7,568 nucleotides of DNA from an uncultured Alphaproteobacteria bacterium (GTDB lineage Bacteria > Pseudomonadota > Alphaproteobacteria > Rhizobiales > Pleomorphomonadaceae): contig CALCDT010000302.1 in NCBI GenBank assembly GCA_937900425.1, positions 1 through 7,568 of the forward strand, written 5' to 3'. The translations under genes were made by a program, and so were the position numbers. Shown piece by piece: positions 5,342 through 7,568 of this stretch. Positions within the stretch are counted from its first letter, which is position 1, and each line of letters starts with the position of its first letter. Below the pieces are notes generated by a model. That model was not told the origin of the DNA, searched no databases, and worked only from the letters and a program-made list of their open reading frames with translations.

Positions 5342-6393
5342 TGATCGTCGATGATCGCCTGCTCAGGGTTGGCTCCTCCAACCTCGCCGAGCGGTCAATG
5401 GGCGCCGACACCGAATGCGATCTCGTCGCCGCCGCCAACACCGATGGCGACCGCGCCGGTATCACCGCCGTCCTGCACCGCCTCCTCGCCGAGCATTGCG
5501 GTTGCTCGCCCGAGGAGGTCGCTGCCTCGATCGGCGAAGCCGGCCTCTGCGTGACGGTCGACCGCCTGTCCTGCGGTGGCCGCGGCCTGAAGCCGATCGC
5601 GGATTCGGGGGAGGCGATCCTGGAAAAAACGAGCCTCGAAATGGTCGCCGACCCATCGCGTCCGCTAGACGAGGCAGAGCCGCTATCGGCGGTGGCCGGC
5701 GCGGCGCCGGGGCCGAGCTACCTGCGCTGGCTGGTGCCGGCGGCGATCATCCTCGTGGTCCTCGCCGCCGCGACGCTGGTCTGGCGGTTCACCGGCTTGT
5801 CGGAGGTCGCCGACGTCGAGACCGTCGCGGCGTCGCTGGCAGCGGCCCCCGGCGGGCCGGTGGGGGCCGGGGTGGTGATCGCCGTGTTCGTCCTCGCCGG
5901 CTTTGTCGCCTTTCCGGTGACGATCCTCATCGCCGCGACGGCGGTCGCCTTCGGCGCTTGGCCCGGCCTCGCCTTCGCCGCCGCCGGCTCGATGTCGAGC
6001 GCCGTCGCCACCTATGGCGTCGGCCGGCTGATCGGCCAGGAACGGCTGCGCCGGCGGCTCGGGCCGCGCATCAACCGGCTCGGCGAGCGGATCGCTCGGC
6101 AAGGCATCGTCACCGTCGCCACGGTGCGGCTGGTGCCGATCGCACCGTTCACCGTCGTCAACCTCGTCGCCGGGGCGTTGCGGATCCGCCTGCTCGATTA
6201 CGTCCTCGGCACACTTCTCGGCCTCGCCCCGGGGCTGGTGCTGATGACCACCCTCGGCAGCCGGATCCTCGCCGCCTTCGAGAATCCGTCGGTGACGACG
6301 ATCCTGCTCGCCGTCACCGTCGTGCTCGGCTGGATTCTGCTGTCGATCGGCATCCAGGCCCTCGTCACCCGATGGCAGAGCCGGCGGGCGTGA
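5320..6393 (+). CDS. Second HKD motif plus VTT (TVP38/TMEM64, DedA-like) membrane domain, C-terminal part of the broken fusion
   Basis: The frame open here, with a nominal GTG at 5320, begins in mid-domain: it holds the second HKD, His4-x-Lys6-xxxx-Asp11 followed by GSSN (residues 18-21) and RSMGADTECDL, typical of cardiolipin-synthase-type proteins. A linker follows to about residue 133. Then comes a transmembrane helix (LVPAAIILVVLAAATLVW) and a VTT domain: GFVAFPVTILIAATAVAFG, a small-residue helix with GVGRLIGQERLRRRLG, the signature RLVPIAPFTVVNLVAGA, LGTLLGLAPG and a final hydrophobic helix. VTT/DedA proteins sit in the inner membrane and have been linked to lipid scrambling or flipping. 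If made alone from GTG 5320 this product would lack the first HKD and could not form the usual two-motif active site, though the membrane domain would be whole. I see no good ribosome binding site for that GTG. Its end overlaps the EEP gene, so both belong to one transcription unit. Confidence 0.85.
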   Translation: MFVHSKVMIVDDRLLRVGSSNLAERSMGADTECDLVAAANTDGDRAGITAVLHRLLAEHCGCSPEEVAASIGEAGLCVTVDRLSCGGRGLKPIADSGEAILEKTSLEMVADPSRPLDEAEPLSAVAGAAPGPSYLRWLVPAAIILVVLAAATLVWRFTGLSEVADVETVAASLAAAPGGPVGAGVVIAVFVLAGFVAFPVTILIAATAVAFGAWPGLAFAAAGSMSSAVATYGVGRLIGQERLRRRLGPRINRLGERIARQGIVTVATVRLVPIAPFTVVNLVAGALRIRLLDYVLGTLLGLAPGLVLMTTLGSRILAAFENPSVTTILLAVTVVLGWILLSIGIQALVTRWQSRRA

Positions 6394-7187
6394 CCTCCGG
6401 CAACGGATGCGTGCGCGTCCTGACCTGGAACGTGCATCGCTCGGTCGGCCCGGACGGCCGCTACGATCCCGGCCGCGTCGTGCGGCTCGTGCAAGCACAC
6501 GCGCCGGACGTCGTCGCCATCCAGGAGCTCGATACCCGCGGCCTGCCGACCGCGCACGAGCGGACGCTCGCCCTCCTCACCGACGCGTTCGGCCCGCATA
6601 CCGTCGAGGCGCGCACCATCACCGCCGCCGACGGTCACTACGGCCACGCCGTCATCAGCCGGTGGCCGCTCACCGACGCGGTGCTGCACGACCTGTCGGT
6701 CGGCAAGCGCGAGCCGCGCAGCGCCATCGAGTGCCGCGCCGCGACGCCGGGCGGCGAACTGCGGGTGATCGCCGCCCATCTCGGTCTCGGTCCCATCGAG
6801 CGGGCCCGGCAGGCGGCGCTGCTCAGCGACGTCGCCTGTGCCGGCGACGGACCGACGATCGTGCTCGGCGACTTCAACGACTGGCTCTGGCGCGGCCCGG
6901 TGCGCCGCGCGCTGGCGCGCGCCTTTCCCGAGCGGACCGACGTGCGGACCTTTCCCGCCTGCTGGCCGCTGCTGCCGCTCGACCGCGTCTACGGCCGCCC
7001 GATCGGGCTCATCCGTCGTGCCCGCAGCGACCCGGCCGGTCGTAGGGCCTCCGACCACCTGCCCCTCGTCGTCGACCTGGAACTGCCAGGACTGCCCGAC
7101 CACGGCTTGCCAGCGGTCCCCTCCGCCGTCTACCAGACGAGCCGCCAGACTGGCATCAGAGACCAGCCGCCGCGGCGGCGAGGCTGA
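6372..7187 (+). CDS. Endonuclease/exonuclease/phosphatase (EEP) family metal-dependent phosphodiesterase
   Basis: The 271-residue product has the motifs of the EEP superfamily (DNase I, exonuclease III, sphingomyelinase, inositol phosphatases). Numbered from ATG 6372 they are: LTWNVHR with Asn20, VVAIQELD with metal-binding Glu52, RVIAAHLGLG with His136, IVLGDFNDW with Asp167 and Asn169, and the closing RASDHLPLVVDLEL with Asp228 and His229. All catalytic positions expected are present. No signal peptide or membrane helix is seen. The tail beyond about residue 240 is low in recognisable content. Two starts are possible: ATG 6372 overlaps the VTT end by 22 bases, and GTG 6390 makes a four-base GTGA overlap typical of translational coupling; neither has a strong ribosome site and both keep the whole domain. 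The superfamily cannot be read as a DNA nuclease here: the PLD-VTT context and the E. coli ybhP-clsB precedent favour a lipid-related phosphodiesterase, which is inference. Confidence 0.87.
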   Translation: MAEPAGVTSGNGCVRVLTWNVHRSVGPDGRYDPGRVVRLVQAHAPDVVAIQELDTRGLPTAHERTLALLTDAFGPHTVEARTITAADGHYGHAVISRWPLTDAVLHDLSVGKREPRSAIECRAATPGGELRVIAAHLGLGPIERARQAALLSDVACAGDGPTIVLGDFNDWLWRGPVRRALARAFPERTDVRTFPACWPLLPLDRVYGRPIGLIRRARSDPAGRRASDHLPLVVDLELPGLPDHGLPAVPSAVYQTSRQTGIRDQPPRRRG

Positions 7188-7198
7188 GGAAATCGCCC

Positions 7199-7568
7199 AT
7201 GAGTCGCGTCACCATTCTCGGGATCTACGTCGTCGACGTCGCCTTCTTCGCGCCGCGCCTGCCGAACATCGGCGAGACGATCCTCGGCGACGACTTCAAG
7301 GCGGGCCCCGGCGGCAAGGGTGGTAACCAGGCGGTGGCGGCGGCCCGGGCCGGCGCTGCGGTCACCTTCGTCAGCCGCATCGGCGACGACGATTTCGGCC
7401 GGCAGGCGCGCGCCGCGTGGACCGCCGACGGCATCGACGCGACGCTCGTCACCGCGAGCGAGACCTCGCCGACCGGCTCGGCGTTCATCTTCGTGGACAG
7501 CAAGACCGGCGATAACGCGATCATCGTCGCGCCGGGAACGAGCTGCCGACACCAGATCCACGACGGCA
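7199..7568 (+). CDS. rbsK: Ribokinase-family (PfkB) sugar kinase, N-terminal part (3' truncated by window)
   Basis: This is the first 123 residues of a ribokinase-like PfkB carbohydrate kinase, which phosphorylates ribose or a related sugar with ATP. Seen are the N-terminal strand VTILGIYVVDVAFFAPRLP (residues 4-22), GETILGDDFKAGPGGKGGNQA with the substrate-binding GGKG-NQ motif (39-44), AGAAVTFVSRIGDDDFG (51-67) and TGDNAIIVAPG (103-113). ATG 7199 has GAGGA (7186-7190) eight bases before it, overlapping the EEP stop, so the gene is probably cotranscribed with the PLD-VTT-EEP set or at least follows it closely. The last ten residues, TSCRHQIHDG, do not look like the family, where a residue such as Asn-Glu-Leu after the PG is common; that motif appears in the frame one base back from 7537, so a frameshift near 7535 is possible. 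The specific sugar is not determined. Confidence 0.85.
   Translation, partial: MSRVTILGIYVVDVAFFAPRLPNIGETILGDDFKAGPGGKGGNQAVAAARAGAAVTFVSRIGDDDFGRQARAAWTADGIDATLVTASETSPTGSAFIFVDSKTGDNAIIVAPGTSCRHQIHDG

Noticed and set aside
5415..6371. Upstream extension of the EEP frame to give a 590-residue protein
   Set aside because: The added 319 residues are Arg-rich antiphase reading of the VTT gene; EEP homology begins only after 6400.
1..7568. CRISPR array, tRNA/rRNA gene, insertion sequence or attachment site
   Set aside because: No regularly spaced direct repeats, no cloverleaf or rRNA-like stretch, no transposase or integrase protein and no terminal inverted repeats were seen on either strand.

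Overview
The window is high-GC DNA (roughly 70% by eye) with short intergenic gaps, Shine-Dalgarno motifs and some GTG starts. Protein content points to an alphaproteobacterium, probably Hyphomicrobiales-like: a Rhizobium/Pseudomonas stutzeri-type L-rhamnose isomerase, an SBP56 protein, an MhqO-type VOC dioxygenase and a PLD-VTT fusion. Genus cannot be assigned from sequence alone.

Layout. (1) 1-405: the 3' end of rhaI, L-rhamnose isomerase, presumably the end of a rhamnose catabolic operon. (2) 406-937: a 532-base non-coding gap. It holds a sharply AT-rich patch (about 600-660), a perfect 12-bp palindrome, a candidate promoter and a GC-rich, potentially structured leader. (3) 938-2977: a two-gene + strand operon of an SBP56/methanethiol-oxidase family protein and a small polytopic membrane protein with conserved-looking histidines. 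(4) 2992-3018: a strong hairpin flanked by A and T runs, a bidirectional terminator between convergent genes. (5) 3029-3982, minus strand: a two-domain VOC ring-cleaving dioxygenase. (6) 3983-4189: a divergent promoter region with an operator-like inverted repeat. (7) 4190-7187: a PLD (two HKD motifs)-VTT membrane fusion gene broken by a one-base frameshift near 5303, translationally overlapped by an endonuclease/exonuclease/phosphatase (EEP) gene. (8) 7199-7568: the 5' part of a ribokinase-family sugar kinase, cut by the window end and perhaps also frameshifted near 7535.

How they work together. RhaI belongs to sugar catabolism. SBP56 plus its membrane partner looks like a small sulfur/thiol or metal-linked unit. 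The VOC dioxygenase is likely a quinone/aromatic detoxification enzyme with its own control. PLD-VTT plus EEP resembles, in family content, the E. coli ybhP-clsB-ybhN cluster, suggesting a phospholipid synthesis or remodelling unit at the inner membrane. Both suspected frameshifts are consistent with a single missing base, so a sequencing or assembly cause should be considered before calling either gene dead.
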